A DNA stretch of 64,000 nt, from NCBI RefSeq assembly GCF_000429185.2, contig NZ_AUBJ02000001.1, forward strand, positions 3,782,001 to 3,846,000. The letters run 5' to 3'. The notes below the pieces were generated by a model that had not been told where the DNA came from, did not search any database, and saw only the letters and a list, made by a program, of their open reading frames with translations. This stretch comes from Actinoalloteichus caeruleus DSM 43889. Lineage in GTDB: Bacteria; Actinomycetota; Actinomycetes; Mycobacteriales; Pseudonocardiaceae. Every line of letters starts with the position of its first letter. The first letter of the stretch is position 1. This document shows, one piece after another, positions 37,124 to 45,523 of this stretch. The position numbers and the translations under genes were made by a program.

Positions 37124-37566
37124 GGTTGTCCGCCTCTCCTGATGTCACCACTGCGGTTCTTCGTGGGTGAGATCTCGATCACCGCCCACAACCAGTCAAC
37201 GGCAGCCGGGAGCCACTCGATAACCACTCGTCGACAGCCGGTAGGTACGGCACGCCGAGTGCACCCACCTGACCGGGCGACCGAAGGTTCCACTTCGCCC
37301 CGCGTTCCTCCCCGGAACACCGAATCGCGCCGAACCCGCCGCTCACCGCCGGTCAACAACCATTCGACGCGTGCGGGACAACCCAGCCCGCCGAGGATGC
37401 TGGCGCCTTCGTCCACCGCTGCCCCGGCAGGTCTCCCCGCCCTGGCGGCCGTTCCCAGGGCGGCTCGGCCCGGGCGGGAGATGCCGGTGGTCGGCCGAGG
37501 AGGGCCGACCGGCCACCGCTACCCGGTGCGGCCACGACCCGCCGCGGGCCGCTGGTGGTACCCGGT
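37124..37566. other. Intergenic stretch between Prim-Pol gene and tad locus
   Basis: No supported gene is seen in about 440 bases; the codon pattern is weak in all frames. The tad-proximal end has the hairpin at 37489-37510, and the other end must hold the Prim-Pol promoter. Confidence 0.45.
37489..37510 (-). terminator. Hairpin after the tad locus
   Basis: A perfect 8-bp stem (37489-37496 with 37503-37510) has a 6-base loop. It lies 57 bases after the last tad gene stop on the minus strand. Confidence 0.5.
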
Positions 37567-37944
37567 TCACCGGGCGACGAGGACACCGGACCTGGCGCGG
37601 GCGTGGACCGCACCCAGGAACTCGAACCCGGGGGCTTCGGCGCGCACCTCCACGCGGTAGTCCGCGATTCCCGGCTCGCAGGAGACCAGGACCGTGTCCA
37701 TCCTCGTCGCGATCAGCTCCGCGCCCCCACAGGCGTTCGGGTCGCCCTCCAGCGCCCGGGTGGCCGCCGCGAGGGCCGCCAGCTCGGCGGCGGTGACGGC
37801 TCGCTGGCGGGTGAGTGAGACGACACCCAGGGCGACACCGAGTGCCAGGGCGATCACCAGTACCGCCAACAACACCGTGGACAGGATCGTGGCGAAACCT
37901 CCCTCCAAGCTGGGAGCGCCCGATCCAGGGCTCAGACCGGACAA
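37567..37944 (-). CDS. Rv3654c-like TadE-type protein, alternative internal start
   Basis: TTG 37944 has GGGGAGG about 8 bases upstream and would give a 125-residue product. It has one N-terminal membrane helix (about 18-40) and the AETAAELAALAAA-type helix, and a CEPGIADYRVEV strand region. That is the expected size for this family of pseudopilin-like proteins in tad loci. This is the alternative reading of the second half of the 37567-38778 frame; both cannot be checked from sequence alone. Confidence 0.5.
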   Translation of the reverse strand: MSGLSPGSGAPSLEGGFATILSTVLLAVLVIALALGVALGVVSLTRQRAVTAAELAALAAATRALEGDPNACGGAELIATRMDTVLVSCEPGIADYRVEVRAEAPGFEFLGAVHARARSGVLVAR

Positions 37945-38778
37945 CGCTGGCTCACCTCCCCGCGAACCGATCCGTGGTCGGCCCGTCCGGGATGCCGCTC
38001 GACGTGAGGTCCCGGGCGGGGAGCGTTCCCCGGCCGCCTTCGGTCCCGCTCGGAGGGCATGTGTGGCGACACCCCCGACTGCCCCCGCACGCCGCACGTC
38101 CGGCGGCACCGATCGAACACCGCGTGGTCGCGTGCCCAGGTGCGGGGAGGGAGATCCCCACCGATCCGCCCCCCGCCGGCCACGGCGGCCCGCTCCCGGT
38201 GAGTTCCGCACCCAGGCGGGGTGGAGCTCGTGCGGTTCCGAGCCAGCCCGCGACGACACCGGGAAGTCCCTGCCGCTCCCGGCCGCACGTGGGGTGACGG
38301 GTGGTGTTGACGAGGGTGGGGCAGCCGTGTCGGGCGCCGACGCCTGTTCGGGGCGGGGTGTCGGGGGCGGGCCGGCCGGTCGGCCGGTCGGCACGTCGGG
38401 TTCCGCCACCGCATAGGCGCGAGCGGTGACCTTCACCGGTGGGACCAGCCCCCCGAGGGGGGCCGCTTCGACCAGGGCTTCGATCTCGTCACCCTGGACT
38501 CGTAGCGTCAGGCTCGCCCCGACCGGCGCGACCCGCCGGACCGCGACCTCCGCCCGGCCCTGCTCTCCCCGTGCGGCGAGCCTGGCGGCGATCCCGGCGG
38601 CGTCCTGGCAGCGCAGTTGGGCGACCATCACGGCGAGAGCGCCGATGGCGAGTGCGAGAACCACGGCCAGGGAGCCGATGGCCAGTGCTGCCTCCACCGT
38701 GACGGCGCCCCGCTCAGCGCTGACGGCGACCTCCTCGCGCGGGGCGCGCGCGACAGGTCGTTCACGGGCCGCTGCCAT
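37567..38778 (-). CDS. Open frame joining TadE-like and Rv3654c-like pilus genes
   Basis: The 403-codon frame starts with a TadE-like minor pseudopilin: AERGAVTVEAALAIGSLAV helix near residues 22-50, domain to about 130. An Arg/Pro-rich stretch of about 150 residues without convincing codon bias follows. The frame ends with a second TadE/TadG-like unit (GGFATILSTVLLAVLVIALA, then QRAVTAAELAALAAA). In mycobacteria these are two genes (Rv3655c, Rv3654c). The link may be a chance read-through or a genuine fusion. ATG 38778 overlaps the previous stop by 4 bp. Confidence 0.6.
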   Translation of the reverse strand: MAAARERPVARAPREEVAVSAERGAVTVEAALAIGSLAVVLALAIGALAVMVAQLRCQDAAGIAARLAARGEQGRAEVAVRRVAPVGASLTLRVQGDEIEALVEAAPLGGLVPPVKVTARAYAVAEPDVPTGRPAGPPPTPRPEQASAPDTAAPPSSTPPVTPRAAGSGRDFPVSSRAGSEPHELHPAWVRNSPGAGRRGRRGADRWGSPSPHLGTRPRGVRSVPPDVRRAGAVGGVATHALRAGPKAAGERSPPGTSRRAASRTGRPRIGSRGGEPALSGLSPGSGAPSLEGGFATILSTVLLAVLVIALALGVALGVVSLTRQRAVTAAELAALAAATRALEGDPNACGGAELIATRMDTVLVSCEPGIADYRVEVRAEAPGFEFLGAVHARARSGVLVAR

Positions 38779-39134
38779 CAGAAGCCCACGGAGAGGGCGC
38801 GTTGGACCAGCGAGGCGAGCGCGGAGGCCACGGAGTCACCGGTGACCAGCGTGTACAGCACCGCCGCGAGCGCGGCGGCAGCCACTGTCCCGATCGCGTA
38901 CTCGGCGGTGCTCATCCCCTCCTCGCCGGTCGTGGCGGACGCGGGGAGCACCTGGGCCGGTCCTCGTGAGGGGGACACCGAGCGGTGGCGCCCGGGCGCC
39001 GCTCGTGTCCGGGACCGGGCCACCCACCTGGCGGCGTGCCACGACGGCCAGGACGATCGCGGCTGGTCGGGTTGCCGAAGACGGCGGTAGAGACGGGCCA
39101 GGGGCGATGGCCCCTGGAACGACGGGCGGGACAT
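38778..39134 (-). CDS. Flp-type pilin (DUF4244)
   Basis: The 118-residue product has an N-terminal leader of about 70 residues. The pilin segment EEGMSTAEYAIGTVAAAALAAVLYTL follows, where the Glu after MSTA is the hallmark glutamate five residues past the processing site. The tail is short (SALASLVQRAL). This is the major tad pilin candidate (Rv3656c equivalent, from memory). ATG 39134 follows GAGGAG at good spacing. Its stop overlaps the TadE start by 4 bp. Confidence 0.82.
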   Translation of the reverse strand: MSRPSFQGPSPLARLYRRLRQPDQPRSSWPSWHAARWVARSRTRAAPGRHRSVSPSRGPAQVLPASATTGEEGMSTAEYAIGTVAAAALAAVLYTLVTGDSVASALASLVQRALSVGF

Positions 39135-39194
39135 CGGCTGCTCCTCAGGGAAGGGGGTGGGTGGAGGCGGTGTGGACGGTGGAGGGTGGTCGAG

Positions 39195-39923
39195 TCACCA
39201 GGTCGAGAGGACGTCGGCGGCCAGTCCGACGAGCACGGGCACGACTCCGAGCAGGAGGAATGCGGGAAGGAAGCACAGGGCGAGTGGCGCGGCCACCAGC
39301 ACGCCCGCCCGTTGCGCGTCGGCCTCGGCGGTGTCGAGGGCGGCCGCTCGCGATTCGCGCGCCAGCCGTTCCGCTGTCTCCGCCAGCGCCGACCCAGCGC
39401 TCGCGCTGCGCCGCACGGCGGTGGCCAGCTCCCGCAGCTCCGGTTGGGCGCGGGCGGGTCTCCAGGCGGTCGCGGCGTCCTCCCCCCGCACGAGGAGGTC
39501 GGCGACCAACCGCAGGGGGCGGGCCACGACGCGGCAGTCCGAGTGGTCGAGCTCGTCGGACGCCAGCCGAACGGCGGCGGGTGGTGACATCCCCGAGCGC
39601 AGGCAGGCCGCGAGCAGGTCCCAGGTGGCGGCGAGGGTCGCGGGGTCCGGCGGCCGGCTCCGCCGCCGGCCGGCGTGCCAACGGTCCACGAGGACGGTGA
39701 GCACCGCAGCGGCCACTCCGACCGGCAGGGCGGCCGGCCCCTCCGCGAGGAGGAACCCGACAACCGCCGCCGCCCCCGCTCGGACCGCCGGCCCGTTGGT
39801 CAGGATCTTCACCCGGCGCTCGTGGACTGGGCTGGTGGTCCGAAGGCGACGCCGTGCCACCCGCCAACCGAGTGGCGCGACCACGACCGCCACCGCCCAG
39901 ACCATGATGGTGACGGCCGTCAT
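39195..39923 (-). CDS. TadC-like type II/IV secretion inner-membrane platform protein
   Basis: The 242-residue product has the T2SS-F domain pattern. A first helix lies at about 4-20, then a helix pair near AAVVGFLLAEGPAALPVGVAAAVL. A cytoplasmic region contains AACLRSGMSPPAAVRLA and GSALAETAERLARESRAA, and the protein ends in helices at LCFLPAFLLLGVVPVLVGLA. ATG 39923 overlaps the TadB stop by 4 bp. It partners TadB in the tad pilus machine. Confidence 0.85.
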   Translation of the reverse strand: MTAVTIMVWAVAVVVAPLGWRVARRRLRTTSPVHERRVKILTNGPAVRAGAAAVVGFLLAEGPAALPVGVAAAVLTVLVDRWHAGRRRSRPPDPATLAATWDLLAACLRSGMSPPAAVRLASDELDHSDCRVVARPLRLVADLLVRGEDAATAWRPARAQPELRELATAVRRSASAGSALAETAERLARESRAAALDTAEADAQRAGVLVAAPLALCFLPAFLLLGVVPVLVGLAADVLSTW

Positions 39924-40735
39924 CGGATCGTCCTGGTCGTCAGGTGGTGGATCCACCAGGAACCGGTGGTGACGAGCAACGACCCGGCGACGAGCAGGGC
40001 TCCGCCGGCGCTCGTACCCAGCAGGACCGCGACCGGCCCCGCCCCGACCGCCTCCCCCAGCCCGAGCGCGAGGAGGGGGAGTCCGGCCAGCAGTGTTCCC
40101 GTGGCCCGGGGGCCGGCCATCCTCGCCCGCACGTTGTCGGCGAACCGAAGCCGGTGCGCCACGTCGCAGCGCACGGCGTCCAGGACGAGTGCCAGCGGCA
40201 GCCCGTGGGTGGTCGCCAACGACCAGGCGCGACCGAGCCGGGCGGGGACGTCGGAGGAGAGCCCGGTGGCGCCTGGCCGCGCCAGTTGGCGTTCGACGTC
40301 GCCTCCCAGGTGAACCGTGGCCGCCACCCGATCCAGCAGAGCCGACACCTCCGACCCGCTGTCGGCGGCGGCACGCCGCACCGCCGCTTCCGGGTGGGCG
40401 CCGGATCTGAGGTCGGCGACCAGCCGGCCCAGGCTGGCGCACCAATCCCTGGTCACGTCGAGCGTTCGGGCGATGCGACGAGACGCGCCTCGGCGCGCCC
40501 ACCACCCCAGCAGCACCACGACGCTGGAGACCCCGAGCGCCCAGCCGCCGACCAGACCCGCGACGGCGGGACCGAGGAGGACGAAGGCTCCGGTCGCGTG
40601 GCGCGTTGCCCGTCCTCCCAGCCCGCGCTCGGGCCCCGCGGCGCCGCGCCTCAGACGACGAACAGCGCCGCCCCCGGGCAGCGGAAGCAGGGCCGTGCCG
40701 ATGGCCAGCGTGATCAGGCCGAACACGAAGCCCAC
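39920..40735 (-). CDS. TadB-like pilus platform protein
   Basis: The 271-residue membrane protein has the T2SS-F layout. Helices lie at the N-terminus and around GAFVLLGPAVAGLVGGWALG. The cytoplasmic part reads WCASLGRLVADLRSGAHPEAAVRRAAA and GLPLALVLDAV, and final helices are at LLAGLPLLALGLGEAV and SAGGALLVAGSLLVTTG. GTG 40735 is chosen because it overlaps the TadA end by 22 bp, and sequence further upstream is TadA in another frame. GTG 40726 is a possible alternative. Confidence 0.82.
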   Translation of the reverse strand: MGFVFGLITLAIGTALLPLPGGGAVRRLRRGAAGPERGLGGRATRHATGAFVLLGPAVAGLVGGWALGVSSVVVLLGWWARRGASRRIARTLDVTRDWCASLGRLVADLRSGAHPEAAVRRAAADSGSEVSALLDRVAATVHLGGDVERQLARPGATGLSSDVPARLGRAWSLATTHGLPLALVLDAVRCDVAHRLRFADNVRARMAGPRATGTLLAGLPLLALGLGEAVGAGPVAVLLGTSAGGALLVAGSLLVTTGSWWIHHLTTRTIR

Positions 40736-41922
40736 CCCCCTCGGTGGCGCACCAGCTCCGCCAGGTCCTCCCACGCCGGCCCCCGCCCAGCTCCCCGCCG
40801 CCATGCTGGCGTGACCACGACACGGTCGGTCTCCTTCGCCAGGACGCTGATCGAGTCGAGGACCCGGTCGCCGCCGGGTAGGCGGACCATGTGCAGCACG
40901 AGCCGGACAGCCGCTCCCAGCTGGCTGTGCAGAGCGGCCCGCCCCAGCCCTCCCAGGGCGGCCAGCGCCTCCACCCGGGCTGGCACCTCGGCGGGCGAGT
41001 TGGCGTGCAGGGTCCCGGCTCCGCCCTCGTGGCCGGTGTTCAGGGCGGCCAACAACTCGCACACCTCCTCACCGCGCACCTCGCCGACGACCAACCGGTC
41101 AGGTCGCATGCGCAGCGCCTGGCGGACGAGGTCGCGGGTGCTGATGCGACCGGCTCCCTCGACGTTGGGGGGACGGACGACGAGTCGTACGAAGTGCGGG
41201 TGGTCCGGGCGCAGTTCGTGCGCGTCCTCGACGCAGACGACGCGTTCCCCTGGCGGGACCGCACCGAGCATCGCCGCGAGCAGGGTGGTCTTCCCCGAAC
41301 CGGTCCCGCCCACCACGAGGAAGGAGAGGCGGGCGAGCACCACCTGGCGCAGCAGCACCGCGATGCTCTCGTCGAACGTGCCGCTGGCCCGGAGTCCGGC
41401 CAAGGTGTGCGCGGCGGGCCGGAGAACCCGGAGCGACAGGCTGGTGGACCGCACGATGGGTGGCAGCACCGCGTGCAGGCGGACCTCGCCGTGCGACGTG
41501 GTCTCGGGAAGCCAGGCGTCGACGAAGGGAGACGCCTCGTCGAGACGCCTCCCGACCGCCGCCGCGAGCCGTTGGGCGAGCCGGCGGACCGCGTCCTCGG
41601 TATCGAAGGAAACGTCGGCTCTCACGAGGCCGCCGCCCCGGTCGACCCACACCTCGTCCGGGCTGGTGACCAGCACATCGGTCACAGTGGTGTCCCGAAC
41701 GAGTTCGGCCAGCGGGCCCAGGCCCGCGAACTCCTGGTGCAGGACGCGGAGGGCGTGCAGGACGTCGGCATGTCCCACCACACCGGCCTCGGCGCGAACC
41801 GCGCGAGCGATGGCGGTGGGGGTCGTGGGCGACGCCGATTCGGCCAGTCTGCGGCGAGTGCGGGCGACGAGCGCTCCGGAGCGCACCCGCTCACCGGCGG
41901 TCGTGCTCGTCGAGGGATTCAC
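40714..41922 (-). CDS. TadA/CpaF pilus assembly ATPase
   Basis: The 402-residue product is a secretion ATPase. The N-terminal domain has LVRDTTVTDVLVTSPDEVWVDRGGGL. Walker A GGTGSGKTT, the Asp box VCVEDAHELRPDHPHFVRL, Walker B-like RPDRLVVGEVRGEE and the His box GHEGGAGTLHANS follow. It powers assembly of the Flp pilus. GTG 41922 overlaps the preceding stop by 4 bp; an in-frame extension upstream is coding for the previous gene in another frame. Confidence 0.93.
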   Translation of the reverse strand: MNPSTSTTAGERVRSGALVARTRRRLAESASPTTPTAIARAVRAEAGVVGHADVLHALRVLHQEFAGLGPLAELVRDTTVTDVLVTSPDEVWVDRGGGLVRADVSFDTEDAVRRLAQRLAAAVGRRLDEASPFVDAWLPETTSHGEVRLHAVLPPIVRSTSLSLRVLRPAAHTLAGLRASGTFDESIAVLLRQVVLARLSFLVVGGTGSGKTTLLAAMLGAVPPGERVVCVEDAHELRPDHPHFVRLVVRPPNVEGAGRISTRDLVRQALRMRPDRLVVGEVRGEEVCELLAALNTGHEGGAGTLHANSPAEVPARVEALAALGGLGRAALHSQLGAAVRLVLHMVRLPGGDRVLDSISVLAKETDRVVVTPAWRRGAGRGPAWEDLAELVRHRGGWASCSA

Positions 41923-43019
41923 GCCGCGCTCCCCTGCGCCGCCGACGGACCCGCCGCGCCGAGCACCCGTTCCGCCGCCGTGGCGAGAGGGCCGCGTGGA
42001 CGGCCTCGGAAGGCTCCCCGGTCCAGGCGCCCCGCCAGACCTGGCTCCGGTCTCATCGTCGTCAGCACCGGGACTCCGACGGCTGTCGAGACGTCCCGTG
42101 CGGTGAGTCCTCCCGGAGCCGGGCCACGGACGACCAGTCGGGGTTCGCAACCGTGGTGGGTGAGCCGACGGACGAGCGCACCGGCCGCGGCGCAGGCCCG
42201 GACCTCCGCGGGAACGACGAGCACGCAGAGCGTGAGCCGCCACAGGCACGCCACGACGGCGGGAGGCAGCTCCCGGGGCAGGTCGAGGACCACGGGTTCT
42301 CCGGCTCGGTGCCCGGCGTCGAGGACGGCGAGCAGTGCTTCCGGGCTGGGCGGCTCGGTCGGCGCTCCTCCGGCGCTCGGACGGTCGCAGGACAGCACCG
42401 TGAGCCGTCCCGCCCCCTCGTCCACCGCGGGGAGAGCCGAGCGCAACGTGCTCGCGGTAAGCCGCCCGGTGGCGGTCGAGCAGCCCGACCACCGCAGGCC
42501 CGACACCTTCTCCATGCCCAGCGCCAGGTCGAGGCCCCCTCCGAGGGGATCGCAGTCGACCAGCAGCGGATGGCCGCCCCACCTGGCCGAGGCCCAGGCC
42601 ACCGAGGCGGCGAACGTGGATGCTCCCGCCCCGCCCCGGCCACCGAGGACACCGACGACGGGGGCGGCGCGGGTGGCGGGGGGCTCGGTGGCGTCGGCCA
42701 GCGCGGTGACCAGGAGTTCGTCGTCTCCGGGGAGTGTGACGACCCGGTCCACGCCCAGCAGCACCGCCGCGCGCCAGTTCCCTTCGGGCAGCGGACTGGT
42801 CGAAACCGCGAGAACTCCCCGTCTCCGCCCGAGGCCGGCCTCGGGCAACCGGGGCAGGGTGTCCGCGCCGACCAGCACCAGGGGTGCGGCCGCCCACCGC
42901 CGTCGCGCCTCGGCGATGTCCCACACCCGATCGACTTCGCACCCGGCCGCGGCCGCGACCCGCAGCACCTCGTCAGCGAGCTCGTCGTCCTCGACGAGCA
43001 CCAGCGTTCGCGTCTCCAC
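41919..43019 (-). CDS. CpaE-like/septum-site-determining protein (Ssd, Rv3660c-like)
   Basis: The 366-residue product has an N-terminal receiver-like domain (TLVLVEDDELADEVLR). A MinD/ParA-type ATPase domain follows with GVLGGRGGAGASTFAAS, a deviant Walker A lacking the usual Lys-Thr order, and LLVDCDPLGGGLDLAL. It is the localisation factor of tad loci; the mycobacterial homologue influences septation. GTG 43019 has GGAGG upstream and gives the family N-terminus. It is the first gene of the leftward tad operon. Confidence 0.87.
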   Translation of the reverse strand: METRTLVLVEDDELADEVLRVAAAAGCEVDRVWDIAEARRRWAAAPLVLVGADTLPRLPEAGLGRRRGVLAVSTSPLPEGNWRAAVLLGVDRVVTLPGDDELLVTALADATEPPATRAAPVVGVLGGRGGAGASTFAASVAWASARWGGHPLLVDCDPLGGGLDLALGMEKVSGLRWSGCSTATGRLTASTLRSALPAVDEGAGRLTVLSCDRPSAGGAPTEPPSPEALLAVLDAGHRAGEPVVLDLPRELPPAVVACLWRLTLCVLVVPAEVRACAAAGALVRRLTHHGCEPRLVVRGPAPGGLTARDVSTAVGVPVLTTMRPEPGLAGRLDRGAFRGRPRGPLATAAERVLGAAGPSAAQGSAA

Positions 43020-43211
43020 CGCGCACCTCCTGTCCGGACGGCTGCCGGGACGACGTCCCGAACTCGCGTCTCCACAGTGGCCCGGTCTCCGGATTCCGAC
43101 GAGGGGCTGGACACCGCCCTGTGGACAACCGTCGGTTGTGGACAACTCGGCCGCCGAGCCGCGTCCCGGGCCGACCGAGGAGTACGTCTCCCCACCGGCC
43201 ACTGCCAGGTG

Positions 43212-43566
43212 TCACGCCGGTGTCGCGCTGCCGACCGCACGCCTCCGAGCCGGCTGGTGTCCTCGCCCCCCGGGGGGCGAGGGACCCCTTCCGCGCAGGG
43301 GTGGGGTGACGGGGAGTCCCCGGGCCAGCGGGGTCCCTCCCGCCGCGCGAACGGCGATGCGACGAGCCCCCGCGTCGGACGGAGCGGGGGTCGCCGCTTC
43401 CGGTGGGCGGCGCGGGGCACGTCCGCGCGGCGACCTCGGCGCTCCAGGCCCCGCTCGCGTCGGGCGGGGTCCCTCGGCTCGGCTCCGGGCGCGCCCCGAA
43501 GCCGCTCGCCGCACCGGGAAGCGGGAACACCGCGAGCTTGCCGGCGTCCAGGTCGCTGATCGGCAC
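43212..43566 (-). pseudogene. Possible disrupted small gene upstream of ssd
   Basis: From GTG 43566 the frame reads MPISDLDAGKLAVFPLPGAA with very high G/C at third positions for about 55 codons. It then loses codon bias, while another frame continues with APSDAGARRIAVRAAGG to a stop at 43212. One extra base near 43395 would explain it. There is no recognisable homology and only a weak ribosome site (GGGGAA). This may be a broken gene or chance. Confidence 0.25.
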
Positions 43567-43714
43567 CGTTCCCCGAGGCGGGCGTCCGGACGGCCCACCG
43601 AGGAGGCGGGAGGAACGGGATGGCCTCGGCCGGCGCGGGTCAGGAGCGCGGAACCCACGGCGCGCGTGGAGGGGCCTGGGCGGGTCGCGTGCTGGCGGGT
43701 GACCGACCCCGGAG

Positions 43715-43804
43715 ATGGGACGACCCCCGCCAGGGGGGAGGGACGGGGGTCGTCAGGGGTTCAGCCCCGGGGGGTCGAGCTGAACCCGTCCGGCGCTGCC
43801 GGAC
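43715..43804 (-). ncRNA. 6C small RNA
   Basis: On the minus strand a small 7-bp hairpin (43788-43804) is followed by a 9-bp stem (43779-43787 with 43757-43765) whose loop contains six C. A second stem of 11 bp (43744-43754 with 43719-43729) also has a loop with six C. Two C6 loops define the actinobacterial 6C RNA. In M. tuberculosis it lies between the ssd and HAD homologues on the same strand (from memory), exactly as here. A TACAGT -10 box at 43811-43816 would place the 5' end near 43804, giving about 90 nt. 6C RNAs pair through the C loops with G-rich mRNA leaders. Confidence 0.85.
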
Positions 43805-43894
43805 GTCTCTACTGTATCCCGCTCGGAGGCTCCGATGCGCCGAGTCCGCGCGAGCGCTCACCCACTATGACCTACCGGCACCTATGCTGTCGAC

Positions 43895-44725
43895 GTGACG
43901 GCCACGAAGAGCGCCGAGCAGACGACGCGGCCCCCCAGGGTGGCCGCGTTCTTCGACCTCGACAAGACAGTCATCGCGAAGTCGAGCACCCTCGCGTTCA
44001 GCAGGCCCTTCTTCCAGGAAGGGCTCATCAACCGCCGCGCGGTGCTCAAGAGCGCGTACGCGCAGTTCGTCTTCATGCTCGCCGGGGCCGACGCGGACCA
44101 GACCGACCGGATGCGCGCGCACATCACCTCGCTCTGCGCCGGGTGGGATGTGGAACAGGTCCGGTCCATCGTGGAGGAGACCCTGCACGACATCGTCGAT
44201 CCCCTGGTCTACAAGGAGGCGACCCAGCTCATCGCCGACCACCGCGAGCAGGGGCACGACGTGGTCGTGGTGTCGGCGTCCGGGGAGGAGGTGGTGGCCC
44301 CGATCGCGCGGATGATCGGCGCCGACCACAGCATCGGCACGCGAATGGTGGTCACGGAGGGCCGCTACACCGGGGAGATCGACTTCTACTGCTACGGGGA
44401 GAACAAGGCCGTCGCCGTGGCGGAGCTCGCGGAGACGCGCGGGTACGACCTCAGCTCGAGCCACGCCTACTCGGACTCGGTGACCGACCTCCCCCTGTTG
44501 GGCGCGGTCGGCCATCCCACCGTGGTCAACCCCGACCGCGCGCTGCGCAAGGAAGCCGCGCAGCGGGGGTGGCCGTCGTTGACCTTCGACCACCCGGTCT
44601 CGCTCCGCAACAAGATCCCCACCCCGTCCGGGACGGCCGTGGCGGCGGCGGCCGTGGGCCTCGGGGCGGTCGCGGCGGCCGGTGTCGCCTGGTTCGGGGT
44701 TCGCCGTCGTCGGAACCGCGGCTGA
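43895..44725 (+). CDS. HAD-IB family phosphatase with C-terminal membrane anchor
   Basis: The 276-residue product has HAD motif I AAFFDLDKTVI (nucleophile Asp), motif II VVVSASGE, and motif III-IV YCYGENKAVAV and AYSDSVTDLPLL. It resembles the SerB-like HAD-IB group. A helix at about 250-270 (GTAVAAAAVGLGAVAAAGVAWFG) followed by RRRRNRG anchors it. Homologues stand next to ssd and 6C RNA in mycobacteria (Rv3661). GTG 43895 is the family start. The substrate is unknown. Confidence 0.88.
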   Translation: MTATKSAEQTTRPPRVAAFFDLDKTVIAKSSTLAFSRPFFQEGLINRRAVLKSAYAQFVFMLAGADADQTDRMRAHITSLCAGWDVEQVRSIVEETLHDIVDPLVYKEATQLIADHREQGHDVVVVSASGEEVVAPIARMIGADHSIGTRMVVTEGRYTGEIDFYCYGENKAVAVAELAETRGYDLSSSHAYSDSVTDLPLLGAVGHPTVVNPDRALRKEAAQRGWPSLTFDHPVSLRNKIPTPSGTAVAAAAVGLGAVAAAGVAWFGVRRRRNRG

Positions 44726-44822
44726 GACGCGGCCGCCCCTAGCCGGCCTTTCCACTCGAACGGGCACCTTGCCGGGGGCGGTGAGTCGAGCTACAAAGGA
44801 GTTGAGGAGCCCGTACGGCCAG

Positions 44823-44849
44823 GGATGACGCGGAGGAGAAGCGTCATCC
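44823..44849 (+). other. Hairpin presenting a GGAGGAG loop
   Basis: A perfect 9-bp stem (44823-44831 with 44841-44849) has the loop GGAGGAGAA. It lies about 100 bases after the HAD stop. No start codon follows at a suitable distance, so a sequestered ribosome site cannot be claimed; it may be a terminator or an sRNA/6C contact site. Confidence 0.35.
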
Positions 44850-45003
44850 ACCCCGGAAGGGCGCCTGGCTCGAACGGCGGGCACCCACGCTCAGCACGCC
44901 GCGGGAGGCTTTCGTCGGCAAGGGACTGCGTACGGGACGCCGGACGCCGAGTCCTGAAAGTACGACACAGTTGAACGCCTGGGGCCGCGCTCAGTTCCTG
45001 TCG

Positions 45004-45042
45004 GATGGCGCGCTCCCCTCCACCCGAGGGGAGCGCGCCATC
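45004..45042. terminator. Very strong hairpin, 17-bp perfect stem
   Basis: Bases 45004-45020 pair without mismatch with 45026-45042 around a 5-base loop. It lies about 280 bp after the HAD gene and 480 bp before nagZ. It is probably a bidirectional terminator that closes the HAD transcript or an unseen short RNA. Confidence 0.6.
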
Positions 45043-45523
45043 GTCCGTCTCCACCGCCGCGCCCCCACCGCCGCCGTGGAACGGTCGCACGGGACCCTCG
45101 CCCACCCATGCCTCCCTCTCGTCGAGCGCGCGGCGGGCTCGGACCGGCTCCCGCTCGGCCCTCCTCCTGCCCCCGCGCCGGGTGCGGCCACCACCTGAAC
45201 GGGTCAGCTCGCCACCGCTCGTAGGGTCGCGCTCCTGGCCTTCCCGAGCGCCGCCGGCGGGGCCCCTGCCTGACGGCGGCACCCCCGCCCCCTCCTCGCT
45301 CCGGCACCACTCCATCGAGTAATAACCTGGCTCAAGATCCATCCGTTCGGGCCCGGGAGCACCAAAGCGCCACGCCCTGGCAACACGCTGCGTGGTGTGA
45401 CGTTGACCCTCCATCACCAGGTGGGTAGCTTCCAGAGCGGGACCCCAGTCGGTCAGGCGTTGACGTGACGACTGGGCCGCCACCACCGTGAGCTCCGGCC
45501 CACCGCTGCTTCCAGGAGGTTTG

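Larger units (their letters stand above)
43020..43894. other. Intergenic region between ssd and HAD gene
   Basis: The 875-bp stretch holds, from left to right, the ssd promoter side, a possible broken small ORF (43212-43566) and the 6C RNA (43715-43804). The rightward HAD gene must have its promoter within or just after the RNA gene. Confidence 0.6.
44726..45523. other. Long intergenic region between HAD gene and nagZ
   Basis: About 800 bases have no gene I can support. It contains the hairpins at 44823-44849 and 45004-45042. A leftward frame from ATG 45317 has moderate codon bias but many rare AGG codons and no ribosome site. The last 150 bases are less GC-rich and probably hold the nagZ promoter. 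Confidence 0.45.

Noticed and set aside
40891-44742. 1283-codon rightward open frame across the tad locus
   Set aside because: Antisense artefact of GC-rich tad genes; the leftward genes have Walker motifs and overlapping start/stop coupling.
44891-45310. Leftward Arg/Gly-rich frame of about 140 codons between the HAD gene and nagZ
   Set aside because: Many rare AGG codons, no ribosome site, no homology, and it spans a perfect 17-bp hairpin.
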